This document shows, one piece after another, positions 17,523 through 25,421 of a stretch of DNA of 49,039 bases. The stretch is taken from the NCBI GenBank assembly GCA_036392375.1, contig DASVYC010000108.1, positions 1-49,039 on the forward strand, written 5' to 3'. How positions within the stretch are numbered: position 1 is the stretch's first letter; the number at the start of each line of letters is the position of its first letter. A model generated the notes under the pieces. That model made no database searches and had not been told where the DNA came from. It was given only the letters and a program-made list of their open reading frames with translations. A program made the position numbers and the translations under genes. Origin of the DNA: JAFEBO01 sp036392375 (GTDB taxonomy: Bacteria; Planctomycetota; Phycisphaerae; Phycisphaerales; UBA1924).

Positions 17523-19736
17523 ATGAAGTCTCTCGCTTCGACACTCCTCCTCACCGCCCTCCTCGCCTCCGCCGGCCTCGCCCAGCCCGCGTTCGCCGCT
17601 CCCACCCCCACTCCCGACGGCCTCAAGGACGAGCTCCGATCCATCGTCCAGTCCGCTCGCGACAAGGTCTTCCCCGCCCTCGTCAACATCTCCGTCGTCA
17701 CCACTTCCTTCGAGGGCGGCGCAGAGTCCAAGGGCGGTTCGACCGGCAGCGGCACCATCATCTCCAAGGACGGCCACGTCATCACCAACCAGCACGTCGT
17801 CAACGACGGCACCAAGTTCAAGGTCACCCTCGCTGACCGCCGCATCGTCTCCGCCAAGCTCGTCGGCGAAGACCCGCTCACCGACCTCGCCGTGCTGCAG
17901 ATCGATCTCGCCGAGCTCAAGTCCCTCGGCGTCGATCCCGCGAACCTGCCCATCGCCGAGTTCGGCGATTCCGACAAGCTCGCCATCGGCGACACCGTGA
18001 TGGCCATGGGCTCGCCCTTCTCGCTCAGCCGCAGCGTGACCCTCGGCATCGTCTCCAACACCGAGCGTGTCTTCAGCAGCGGCTTCCTCCGCGAAGAGTT
18101 CGAAGAAATGCAGGGCGAAGCCGGCACCACCGGCGTTTTCACCCGCTGGATTCAGCACGACGCCGCCATCAACCCCGGCAACTCCGGCGGCCCGCTCGTC
18201 AATCTCGAAGGCAAAATCGTCGGCATCAACACCCTCGGCGGCAGCAACATGGGCTTCGCCAGCCCCAGCAGCCTCGCCCGCCAGGTCTCCGACGCCATCC
18301 GCAAGGACGGCGAGGTCCTCCGCTCCTTCATCGGCCTCTCTTTCAAAAATATCCGCGACACCGGCTTCGACGACGGCGTGCTCGTGAACGCTGTCGTCGA
18401 AGACGCGCCCGCCCACGACGCCGGGCTGCAAGCCGGTGATCGCATCATCGCGATCGACGGCACGCCGCTGACCATCCGCTTCGTCGAAGAGATCCCGCCC
18501 CTCATCAAGAGCATCGCCGATCGTCCCATTGGCTCGGCGATCAGAGTTTCCTATGTCCGCTCCGGCAAGCAAGCCGAGACGACGATCACGACGAAGAAAC
18601 TCCTCGCCGAACGCGGCGAGCGCAGCGCGCTGCGGCTCTGGGGCATCACCATCGCCGAGATCACGGAGAAGCTCGCCGACGACCTGCACCTTGACAACCG
18701 TGATGGCGTGTTCGTCACGGGAGTGAAGGGCGGCTCGGCCGCGGAGCTCGCCGAGCCCAACATCCAGTACGGCGACATCATCACGAGAATCGGCGACAAA
18801 CAGGTCAAGACCGTCAAGGACGCCGTCGAGGCCTACCGCGCCGTGATGAACGTGCTGAGCGCGGACAAGAACCTCTCCAGCGAAGAAGCACGCCTAAAGA
18901 TCCCCGAGTTCCTGCTCGTCGAGTTCGACCGCCGCGGCAAGAGCCAGGCCACACTCATCAAGCCCCGCCCCGACAAGAAGGAAGATCCGCCGCGCGAGGT
19001 CGCCAAGGCGTGGCTCGGCGTCGCGACCCAGCCCGTGCTCCGCGATCTCGCCCGCGAGATGGGCCACGAGGGTCAGACCGGCTATCGCATCACCCGCATC
19101 TACCCCGGCACGCTGGCCGCCAAGAGCGACCTCAAGGTCGGCGACGTCATCGTCGGCATCGACAACGACAAGCTCAGCGTGAAGGGCATGCAGGACGCCG
19201 GCGCCCTCAACCGCAAGATCCGCACCATGAGGCCCGACACCGAGACCGTGGTCAAAGTGCTGCGCAAGGCCGAGGATTCCAAGCCCGCACCGGTCGACGT
19301 GAAGGTCGCGCTCGAACGCACCCGCCTCACGCCCGAAGAGGCCCGCCGCGACAGCAACAAGGACTTCGAACTCAGCGTCCGCGAGCTGACCTTCTTCGAC
19401 CGCGACGAGAACCGCTGGGACGACGACGTGCAGGGCGTGATGATCACCGGTGCCGAGCAACTCGGCTGGGCCGGAGCCGCGGGCCTGCGCTCGGGCGACG
19501 TCATCCAACGCATCAGCGTCCCCAGCGACAAGTCCGGCGCCGAAGCCTGGAGCGTCACCATCACCGACCTCGACAACTACCGCAAGGTGATGGAACGCCT
19601 CGCCAAGGAACAGCCGCCCCGCGTGATCTTCGGCATCCTCCGCTACAACCAAGCCCTCTTCCGCTACCTCGAGCCCGAGTGGAAGCCAATGGTGACCGGC
19701 GAAGCGAAGGACGCGAAGTCGGAAGAGAAGAAGTAA
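17523..19736 (+). CDS. HtrA/DegP-type exported serine protease with several PDZ-like regions
   Basis: This 737-residue protein has a signal peptide to about residue 25 (PAFAA). The trypsin-like protease domain, about 40-250, has an intact triad: H91 (TNQHVV), D121 (LTDLAVL) and S221 (NPGNSGGPL). Beyond it are about four PDZ-like regions, marked by A-G-L-Q-A-G-D-R-I-I-A-I-D (near 305), P-N-I-Q-Y-G-D-I-I-T-R-I (near 415), S-D-L-K-V-G-D-V-I-V-G-I-D (near 540) and A-G-L-R-S-G-D-V-I-Q-R-I (near 660). Classical DegP has two and about 450 residues, so this is an extended form. HtrA proteins degrade misfolded envelope proteins. AAGG six nt before the ATG supports the start. A catalytically dead relative lies about 1 kb downstream. 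Confidence 0.9.
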   Translation: MKSLASTLLLTALLASAGLAQPAFAAPTPTPDGLKDELRSIVQSARDKVFPALVNISVVTTSFEGGAESKGGSTGSGTIISKDGHVITNQHVVNDGTKFKVTLADRRIVSAKLVGEDPLTDLAVLQIDLAELKSLGVDPANLPIAEFGDSDKLAIGDTVMAMGSPFSLSRSVTLGIVSNTERVFSSGFLREEFEEMQGEAGTTGVFTRWIQHDAAINPGNSGGPLVNLEGKIVGINTLGGSNMGFASPSSLARQVSDAIRKDGEVLRSFIGLSFKNIRDTGFDDGVLVNAVVEDAPAHDAGLQAGDRIIAIDGTPLTIRFVEEIPPLIKSIADRPIGSAIRVSYVRSGKQAETTITTKKLLAERGERSALRLWGITIAEITEKLADDLHLDNRDGVFVTGVKGGSAAELAEPNIQYGDIITRIGDKQVKTVKDAVEAYRAVMNVLSADKNLSSEEARLKIPEFLLVEFDRRGKSQATLIKPRPDKKEDPPREVAKAWLGVATQPVLRDLAREMGHEGQTGYRITRIYPGTLAAKSDLKVGDVIVGIDNDKLSVKGMQDAGALNRKIRTMRPDTETVVKVLRKAEDSKPAPVDVKVALERTRLTPEEARRDSNKDFELSVRELTFFDRDENRWDDDVQGVMITGAEQLGWAGAAGLRSGDVIQRISVPSDKSGAEAWSVTITDLDNYRKVMERLAKEQPPRVIFGILRYNQALFRYLEPEWKPMVTGEAKDAKSEEKK

Positions 19737-19767
19737 CCCGGCGACTATCTCTTCGATCGCGCAGCGC

Positions 19768-19892
19768 CTTTCGAGGCCAAAGGCCTCAAAGATCTCAGCC
19801 GTGGGTGGAGCGAGTCTTCGAGCGACACCCACGGACCGCCCGAAACCCATTCCCATCAATGCCTTCCCGTCCGCACCCCAACGGGGTGCGAG
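19768..19892 (+). repeat. REP-like hairpin array, left arm around the Y1 transposase
   Basis: Three perfect hairpins occur in order: GAGGCC-AAA-GGCCTC (19773-19787); CCGTGGGTG and CACCCACGG around an 18-nt loop (19799-19834); and GCACCCC-AAC-GGGGTGC (19873-19889). The right arm at 20373-20495 is an inverted copy of this series. Confidence 0.8.
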
Positions 19893-19896
19893 ATCC

Positions 19897-20343
19897 TCAC
19901 TCCCACGCATACCGCTCATCCAACTCCACCCCGTACTTCCGACACAACGCCCGCACTTCATCCTGAAACGTCATCTTCTCATGATGCGTCCGCTGGTTCG
20001 CGATGTATCGGCACACATCATCGACCGCCGACTCCCCGATCGAGAACGCCCCGTACCCGTCCTGCCACGCGAACGCATCAACACCCTTGGCCTTCATCCA
20101 CTTCGACGAATCGCGCTTCACGTTCATGAGCAAGTCCGCGATCGTCACCGTCCGCGCCAGATTCACCAATAGATGGACGTGATTCGCCGTGCCGCCAACC
20201 GCGATCGCCGGGCACCCCATATTGCGACCAATGCCGCCGAGATACGCGTGCAGGTCCGCGTCAACCTCAATGGGGATTGAGTCCTCTCGATGCTTGGTCG
20301 AGAAGACCACATGAATCAGAACGCGCGAGAGCGACTGCGGCAT
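19897..20343 (-). CDS. Y1 (IS200-like/REP-associated) transposase
   Basis: This 148-residue protein belongs to the Y1 HUH single-strand transposase fold. It begins S-L-S-R-V-L-I-H-V-V-F-S-T-K-H-R-E, has the HUH pair H55-V-H57 (ANHVHLLV) and a candidate nucleophile tyrosine at 113 (CRYIANQRTHH). The late W-Q-D-G-Y-G-A-F-S-I is typical of RAYT-like members. Such proteins nick and rejoin single-stranded DNA at hairpins. The gene sits between two mirror-image hairpin arrays, the hallmark of REP-associated tyrosine transposases. The start at 20343 gives a full-length domain; further upstream the frame is only repeat sequence. It lies antisense between the HtrA and pseudo-HtrA genes. Confidence 0.88.
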   Translation of the reverse strand: MPQSLSRVLIHVVFSTKHREDSIPIEVDADLHAYLGGIGRNMGCPAIAVGGTANHVHLLVNLARTVTIADLLMNVKRDSSKWMKAKGVDAFAWQDGYGAFSIGESAVDDVCRYIANQRTHHEKMTFQDEVRALCRKYGVELDERYAWE

Positions 20344-20702
20344 GACCTCAGAACATCGAGCGGTACACACCTCTTGCACCCCGTTGGGGTGCGAGGAACA
20401 ACAGACACGAGGATGAACGTCCTGCTTTCCGAGGGTGTCGCTCGAAGACTCGCTCCACCCTCGGCTGAGTTCTGCGAGGCCGATGGCCTCGAAAGACACA
20501 CCCCCACTCCAACAATGTGTTAACGGCGTTCGTTCTGGCCGCACACAACTCCCACTCCCAGAGGGTGGGGCCGGGGGGTGGGTTCCGGAGCCAACCGCGG
20601 CTCCAAGACACCAATCCCACGCTTCCCTGATACCATCACGTCGCACGGCCGAGCCATTCGGCCCTCACCCTCCGCTCATCCGCTGAGCCCCAGGAGTCTT
20701 CG
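20344..20702. other. Intergenic region holding the right repeat arm and the leader of the pseudo-HtrA gene
   Basis: No gene is visible. The first 150 nt is the right hairpin array. Beyond it, GGAGCC and GGCTCC form a stem at 20587-20604. The last about 100 nt is the leader of the gene starting at 20703; AGGAG lies at 20691-20695 before its ATG. No clear promoter could be named. Confidence 0.6.
20373..20495 (-). repeat. REP-like hairpin array, right arm (inverted copy)
   Basis: In plus-strand order the hairpins are GCACCCC-GTT-GGGGTGC (20376-20392), CCGAGGGTG and CACCCTCGG (20429-20464), and GAGGCC-GAT-GGCCTC (20476-20490). On the opposite strand the order and the 18-nt loop sequence match the left arm. 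The fourth base pair of the middle stem is T-A on the left and A-T on the right, a paired change that keeps the stem. Confidence 0.8.
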
Positions 20703-21569
20703 ATGACCGTCCGCACCCTGCTCGCCTCGCTCGCTCTCTCGCTCGCCGCCGTCGCGCCTGTCTCGGCGGTCGCCGCGGACGAGACCGCCGTCTACACCAA
20801 GCTCGCCGAGACGCGCTCGCCCAGCGTCGTCACCATCAAGTTCATCCTGAAGATCTCCATGGGCGGCAGCGACGAAGAGCGCGAAACCGAAACCGCCGGC
20901 ATCATGATCGAGCCCGGCGGGCTCGTCATGGCCAGCAACCTCCAGCTCGGCGGCATTTCCGAATCCATGCGCTCCTTCATGTCCCCAGGCATGTCCATGG
21001 CCCCCAAGGACATCAAGGTCCTCGTCGGCGACGACACCGAGGGTGTCGAGGCCAAGGTCATCGCCCGCGACAGCGAGCTCGACCTCGCCTGGGTGCAGAT
21101 CGAGAAGAAGGGCGACAAGACCTATGCCGCCCTCGACTTCGCCAACGCCGGCAAGGTGGCCCCCGGCCAGACGCTCTACAGCGTCGAGCGTCTCGGCAAG
21201 TTCTTCGACCGCGCCGCCACCATCAACGACTTCCGCATCGGCGCCGTCGTCACCAAGCCCCGCAAGCTCTACATCCCCTCCGAGCGTCTGAGCGCCGGCC
21301 TTGGCACCCCGATCTTCGCCGCCGACGGCACGCCCGTGGGCGTCAGCGTGCTCCAGCTCCCCAGCAAGGAGGAGATGGAGGCCGAACAGAACATGATGGG
21401 TTCGCAGCGCGGCCTGGTGATCCTCCCCGCCGAGGAAGTCGTCGCCGCCACCGCGCGCGCGAAGGAAGCCGCCGCCAGCGGTAAGCCGGTGGATGAACCC
21501 GCCGCCGACGCGCCCGCGGACGCCCCGAAGGAAGAAATGGCCGAGCCGAAGAAGGACGGCGACAAGTAA
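20703..21569 (+). CDS. HtrA-like pseudoprotease, exported
   Basis: This 288-residue protein has a signal peptide (LLASLALSLAAVAPVSAVAA). It then follows the trypsin-like HtrA fold in order: S-V-V-T-I-K-F, G-I-M-I-E-P-G-G-L-V-M-A-S-N, A-R-D-S-E-L-D-L-A-W-V-Q-I, and G-T-P-I-F-A-A-D-G-T-P-V-G-V. Of the triad only the aspartate remains (D127). The histidine position reads S-N-L-Q (L80 where HtrA has His) and GNSGGP is replaced by A-G-L-G-T-P. There is no PDZ domain; the tail is acidic and Ala/Pro/Lys-rich. It is probably a non-catalytic partner or regulator, perhaps of the intact HtrA upstream; this is an inference. AGGAG precedes the ATG. Confidence 0.8.
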   Translation: MTVRTLLASLALSLAAVAPVSAVAADETAVYTKLAETRSPSVVTIKFILKISMGGSDEERETETAGIMIEPGGLVMASNLQLGGISESMRSFMSPGMSMAPKDIKVLVGDDTEGVEAKVIARDSELDLAWVQIEKKGDKTYAALDFANAGKVAPGQTLYSVERLGKFFDRAATINDFRIGAVVTKPRKLYIPSERLSAGLGTPIFAADGTPVGVSVLQLPSKEEMEAEQNMMGSQRGLVILPAEEVVAATARAKEAAASGKPVDEPAADAPADAPKEEMAEPKKDGDK

Positions 21570-21644
21570 AGCCGCTCGGGCCTTGAGCGCTGCAATCAGA
21601 CCTTGAGCCGCGACGCCATCACGCAGCGACCTCACACCGAACCA

Positions 21645-21678
21645 ACGGGGCCGGCCCTGAGCCGGTCCCGTCTTCTTT
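21645..21678 (+). terminator. Intrinsic terminator after the pseudo-HtrA gene
   Basis: An 11-bp stem (ACGGGGCCGGC / GCCGGTCCCGT, one G-U pair) with a 5-nt loop is followed by CTTCTTT. It lies 75 nt after the stop at 21569. Confidence 0.75.
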
Positions 21679-21733
21679 GATGCAAGAAGGCTGCAGCGAG
21701 CCCTGCCCCGCCATCGCGAACCCCGCGCCGCGA

Positions 21734-24409
21734 TCAACGCGAGCGATGAGCGATCCGCTGCACCAGTCTCTCGCGTCGCGCCGACGCCCGCTTGGTCGCG
21801 GCGTTCTCCGCTCCGGCGGTCTCCAAGAGCTTGACGTGCTCCCGGTGCACAATGTCCTGCGCCTCCTCGGAGCGGTCCAGCGCCAGCAGCGTGTCGATCA
21901 ACGCCTCGACGGCGCTGTCGGTCTGCCAGTTCGCCAACAGCCCGTTGTCCCACCGGATCCGCCACGCCCGCTGCAGGTCCTCCAGCGCCGCGGCCGGTCC
22001 GTCGATCAGGCCCTTGGCTCGTCCGATCACCGCGAGATGCTCTGCTTCGGTCGGACCCGGACGCTCGCCCCGCAGGCGATGGATGCGTGCGGCTTCTTCC
22101 GCCGCCGCCAAGGCCTCGCGACCTCGCCCGAGCCGCAGATAGACCCATGCCAGGTTCAGACGCGTGTTGGCCACAACCACGCTTTCCGGCCCGCCGGTCG
22201 TGATCCGGATCGCCATCGCCTCGTTCAGCGTGTTCTCGGCTTCCGTCAATCGTCCCAGGTCGCGGAGGCACACGCCCTGGCTGTTCAGCGCCTGCCCCCG
22301 AAGCACCGGATCGTTCAACCCGCCCGCCCCGGTCCATTGCGCGATCTCCGCGAATGCTCGCTCCGCCTCTTGCAGATCACCCTGGAGCCACATCAATCCG
22401 GCGAGACGTGTGCGGACCGCGACCGCCTCGAAGGATGCCTGACCGAACTCCGCGAGGGTCGCCTGCAAGAGCGCGACGAGAACCTCGCGGGCGACCTCGA
22501 CCCGTCCCAGCGACAACTGCACGAACGCCGCCAGGTGAGCCGCGTTGCGGTGGCCGATCTGCCACGGCGACGTGGACAATCCGCGGATGATGTCCGCCAC
22601 CGGCGGCATCAGCTTCTCGGCCTCTTCAGCCTTCCCGGCGTTGAGCAACGCCGAGGCCTTGATGCACGGGATGTCGATGGCGTTGCTCTCGAGGTAGCGC
22701 GTGCCCAGGATGCTCGCCAGCCGCTCGATCTCCCGGACCTCTCGCGTCATCTCATCGACGCGGCCCGCGGATGCCAGGTGCCACGCCAGGAGACGCCGGA
22801 CCAGGAAGAGCCGTTGGGGATCGTCGCCCCGGCGTTCCTGGACCTCAAGCAAGCGGCGCAGGACCGCCTCCGAGCGATGCGGGCTGTCGCGCCACGCGTT
22901 CAACGCCGCCCATCGGAGCATCATGTCCCACACAAAGCGATTCTGGACATTCCCGCGATCACTCAAATCCAACGCTCTCTGCAGCGCCCGCTCGGCTTCT
23001 GCGAAGCGGCCGAGGGACAGCGTGTACTCGGTCGCGATGCGGAACTGCACGTCCGCCTCCACCGCCGGGTGCAGCTTCAGCTCGGTCGTCGCACGCTGGC
23101 TCAGGTTCGAGAGCTGCTCGGCAATCGCGTCGGGCGGGTGCACACCGGGGCGGTACTTGGGAAGGAGACTGCCGTAATTGGCGGCGAGGCTCATCTCCGT
23201 GAGTTGCTCACGCGTCAGCAGCCACTGCCGCAGGCTCAGCGCGCCGCCAACGAACATCGCCGCGATCACCACCCCGCCCACGATCGACCGTCGCGGCGTC
23301 CGTCGCAGCAGCCCGCGCAGACGGTACAGAGGCGTCGGTCGGCGGACCGACACCGGATGATTCTCCACGATGCGCCTCAGGTCCGCGGCCAGCGCGCCCG
23401 CCGACTGGTACCGCTCGCGCGGATCGGCTCGTAGCGCGGTATCAACGACGAGATCCAGGTCCTCGCCGCATTCCGGCACGCGCTCCAGCAGGCGCGGGAA
23501 CCGGTGCTCGCGGATCTCCCGCACCGCCTCCCACAGCCGTGATCCGTCGGTGACGACGGGCCGGAACCCCGACACCAGCTCGTAGAGCATCACCCCAAGC
23601 GAATACACATCGCCCTGCACGCCCCCTGGATCATTCCCCTCGGCGTACTCCGGACACATATACGCGAGCGTGCCGACCAAGTCGCTCCCGAGCGTCGGCT
23701 GTGTCCCCGTTTCATCGTGCATCGCGTGCGCTACGCCGAAGTCCAGCACGCGCGGCTGCCCGTCTTCCTGCACCAGCACGTTGGACGGCTTCAGGTCGCG
23801 GTGCACCACGCCGTGCGCGTGCGAGTACTCCACCGCGTCGCAGACCTTGGCCAACAACGCCAGCTTCGCGGGAAGGTCCAGCCCGCGCCGTATCGCAAAC
23901 TGGGTCAGCGGCTGCCCGTCGATCCGCTCCATGGCGATGAATGCCTGCGGCCCCCACGCCAGCATCGCAATCCCCGACTCGTAGACCCGCGCGATCCCGG
24001 GGTGATCCAGCTTCGCCAGCACCTCGGCCTCACGCAGGAACCGCTCCGTGCCCCGACCCTCCGCCTGCAACCCCGGCCGCAAGAGCTTCACCGCCACCGG
24101 CCGCCGGGGGTTCCGCTGCGTCGCCGCGAACACACGCCCGGTCGCGCCTTCGCCCAGCAACCGCTCCAGCACATACCGGCCCATCGCCAGCGGCAGCCCG
24201 TCGTTCTTCGGGTCGGCTTCCAGACCCGTGGGCTCACGCAGATACGGCGACGGACTGCCGTGGTGGTCCAGGAGCGCCATCACATCGGCCACCAACGCCG
24301 GGTCGCCCGCGGCGGCATCAGCCACCACTCGGGCTCGCTCCCCGATCGGCGCCTCAACGGCGGCCAGAAATACCTCTTTCACCCGCTGGAATCGCGCGTC
24401 GTCGCTCAC
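21734..24409 (-). CDS. Membrane Ser/Thr protein kinase with TPR-like extracytoplasmic region
   Basis: This 891-residue protein starts at GTG 24409, overlapping the sigma factor's stop (GTGA) with GGAGGAG seven nt before it. The Hanks-type kinase domain is about residues 79-350: G-E-G-A-T-G-R-V, K108 (VAVKLL), H-R-D205-L-K-P-S-N, D223-F-G and C-P-E (for APE). Residues about 1-75 form an N-terminal helical region. A single membrane segment (about 374-394) is followed by some 490 residues of TPR-like helices (LNSQGVCLRDLGRLTEAENTLNEAM; LAWVYLRLGRGREALAAAEEA). Planctomycetes often pair such kinases with ECF sigma factors. The kinase probably relays a signal to its partner; direct phosphorylation of it is inferred. 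Confidence 0.9.
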   Translation of the reverse strand: MSDDARFQRVKEVFLAAVEAPIGERARVVADAAAGDPALVADVMALLDHHGSPSPYLREPTGLEADPKNDGLPLAMGRYVLERLLGEGATGRVFAATQRNPRRPVAVKLLRPGLQAEGRGTERFLREAEVLAKLDHPGIARVYESGIAMLAWGPQAFIAMERIDGQPLTQFAIRRGLDLPAKLALLAKVCDAVEYSHAHGVVHRDLKPSNVLVQEDGQPRVLDFGVAHAMHDETGTQPTLGSDLVGTLAYMCPEYAEGNDPGGVQGDVYSLGVMLYELVSGFRPVVTDGSRLWEAVREIREHRFPRLLERVPECGEDLDLVVDTALRADPRERYQSAGALAADLRRIVENHPVSVRRPTPLYRLRGLLRRTPRRSIVGGVVIAAMFVGGALSLRQWLLTREQLTEMSLAANYGSLLPKYRPGVHPPDAIAEQLSNLSQRATTELKLHPAVEADVQFRIATEYTLSLGRFAEAERALQRALDLSDRGNVQNRFVWDMMLRWAALNAWRDSPHRSEAVLRRLLEVQERRGDDPQRLFLVRRLLAWHLASAGRVDEMTREVREIERLASILGTRYLESNAIDIPCIKASALLNAGKAEEAEKLMPPVADIIRGLSTSPWQIGHRNAAHLAAFVQLSLGRVEVAREVLVALLQATLAEFGQASFEAVAVRTRLAGLMWLQGDLQEAERAFAEIAQWTGAGGLNDPVLRGQALNSQGVCLRDLGRLTEAENTLNEAMAIRITTGGPESVVVANTRLNLAWVYLRLGRGREALAAAEEAARIHRLRGERPGPTEAEHLAVIGRAKGLIDGPAAALEDLQRAWRIRWDNGLLANWQTDSAVEALIDTLLALDRSEEAQDIVHREHVKLLETAGAENAATKRASARRERLVQRIAHRSR

Positions 24410-24954
24410 GACGGCTCCTCCGGCCGCGCTCCCAGCCGGCGCGACAGCCACGCCCGTGCGAACGTCCAGTCCTCGCTCACCGTCTTGCGCGAGACCTCGA
24501 GCAGTTTCCCCACATCCTCGAGCGACAACCCGCCAAAGAACCGCAGCTCCACCACACGGGCGGCACGCCGATCCACGGCCGCGAGCTGGGCCAGCGCCCC
24601 GTCCAGCTCCAGGATTGCGGCGTCCACGTGCAAGTCGTGCTCCGGAATCTCTTCCAGCGGCGTTGTCGCTCGCGTGATGTTCCGCTCGCGCGTTCCCCGC
24701 CGCCGAGCCCGATCGACCAGCGTGTGACGGATTGCCACCGCAGCGCACGCGAAGAGGTGCTCCGGACCCTCGAAGCGCCGCTCGTTGCCCAGACGCAGGA
24801 TCGCGTCATGCACAATCGACGTCGGGGTGTGATCCCGATTGTGCTCCCGGACGCACAACGCCGCGTAGCCCCGCAGGCGTCCATAGATCTCTTCGACCAG
24901 TCGGACCGCGATCTCATCGTCGCGAACTTGGGCTTCGTTCGGGAGGGGGTTCAT
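24406..24954 (-). CDS. ECF-type RNA polymerase sigma factor
   Basis: This 182-residue protein has a sigma region 2 (about residues 20-85: R-L-R-G-Y-A-A-L, H-T-P-T-S-I-V-H-D-A-I-L-R-L, H-L-F-A-C-A-A-V-A-I-R-H-T-L-V-D). Its region 4 helix-turn-helix is at about 135-170 (R-V-V-E-L-R-F-F-G-G-L-S-L-E-D-V-G-K-L-L-E-V-S-R-K-T-V). The pattern resembles the planctomycete ECF-like group (TIGR02999-type). There is no anti-sigma factor next to it; instead the stop overlaps the start of the kinase gene, so activity may be controlled by phosphorylation. The ATG at 24954 has no clear ribosome-binding site; an in-frame open stretch reaches further upstream but looks non-coding. Confidence 0.88.
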   Translation of the reverse strand: MNPLPNEAQVRDDEIAVRLVEEIYGRLRGYAALCVREHNRDHTPTSIVHDAILRLGNERRFEGPEHLFACAAVAIRHTLVDRARRRGTRERNITRATTPLEEIPEHDLHVDAAILELDGALAQLAAVDRRAARVVELRFFGGLSLEDVGKLLEVSRKTVSEDWTFARAWLSRRLGARPEEPS

Positions 24955-25013
24955 GGTCGCGGCCGCCAACACCAGGGAGCGAGTCCGTTCGCCGAGATTC
25001 GACTCCAAAGGTG

Positions 25014-25041
25014 CCGGAGTTCTGCAATTTGCAGAATCCGG
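25014..25041 (-). promoter_or_regulatory. Near-perfect palindrome upstream of the sigma factor gene
   Basis: The perfect arms TTCTGCAA and TTGCAGAA flank one base (25020-25036), extended by CCGGA and TCCGG with one bulged G. It lies 60 nt before the sigma factor ATG. It could be an operator or a leader hairpin; no regulator is identified. Confidence 0.45.
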
Positions 25042-25254
25042 GGTGGCGCGAGACCCGCCGCCGACGTCTTTATTGTACGGAGTTGCAGACGATCCGCACG
25101 TCGCTCGTTCGCCGCTCCCGTGATGCAACAGGGTGCGGTGCACACGCACAACCCGGGGTTTTCACTGGTTTTGACCGCGCTCCGCCCGGGCGTTTACAGA
25201 ATTCGGATCCGTCGAGCCAGGACAGCGATCCCACAGATGCGGTGGAAGGGCCAA

Positions 25255-25301
25255 CACCAAGGTGACACCTCCTGTCGGGGAGTGTCACCTTGGTGCTTTT
25301 T
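25255..25301 (+). terminator. Strong hairpin with T-run and no plus-strand gene before it
   Basis: The 14-bp arms CACCAAGGTGACAC and GTGTCACCTTGGTG are perfect complements with a 13-nt loop. CTTTTT follows on the plus strand. The form is that of an intrinsic terminator, but no plus-strand gene precedes it, so an unannotated RNA or a repeat element is possible. Confidence 0.55.
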
Positions 25302-25421
25302 GGGGTGGTTGATCTGGAGCGTCGTCACCCGCGAGCCGCGATCACAAAGCCGTGGGAGAGTTCGTTCGGAATGCTGATCACAGAACCAACGAATCCGCGC
25401 CATCACAACCCAATCGAAGAC

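Larger units (their letters stand above)
24955..25421. other. Intergenic region upstream of the sigma factor
   Basis: No gene is supported over about 470 nt. It holds a palindrome at 25014-25041 and a strong hairpin with a T-run at 25255-25301, listed separately. A TACAAT resembling a -10 box occurs near 25070 on the minus strand, but no matching -35 is seen. Confidence 0.5.

Noticed and set aside
20676..22337. Minus-strand open frame of about 550 codons
   Set aside because: Antisense to the pseudo-HtrA gene and in another frame of the kinase gene; low-complexity composition.
25065..25080. TACAAT as a sigma-70-like promoter for the sigma factor gene
   Set aside because: No -35 element is found at the right spacing.
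21677..25377. Long plus-strand open frames antisense to the kinase and sigma genes
   Set aside because: The kinase and sigma factor motifs on the minus strand are unambiguous; the antisense frames show no family signal.
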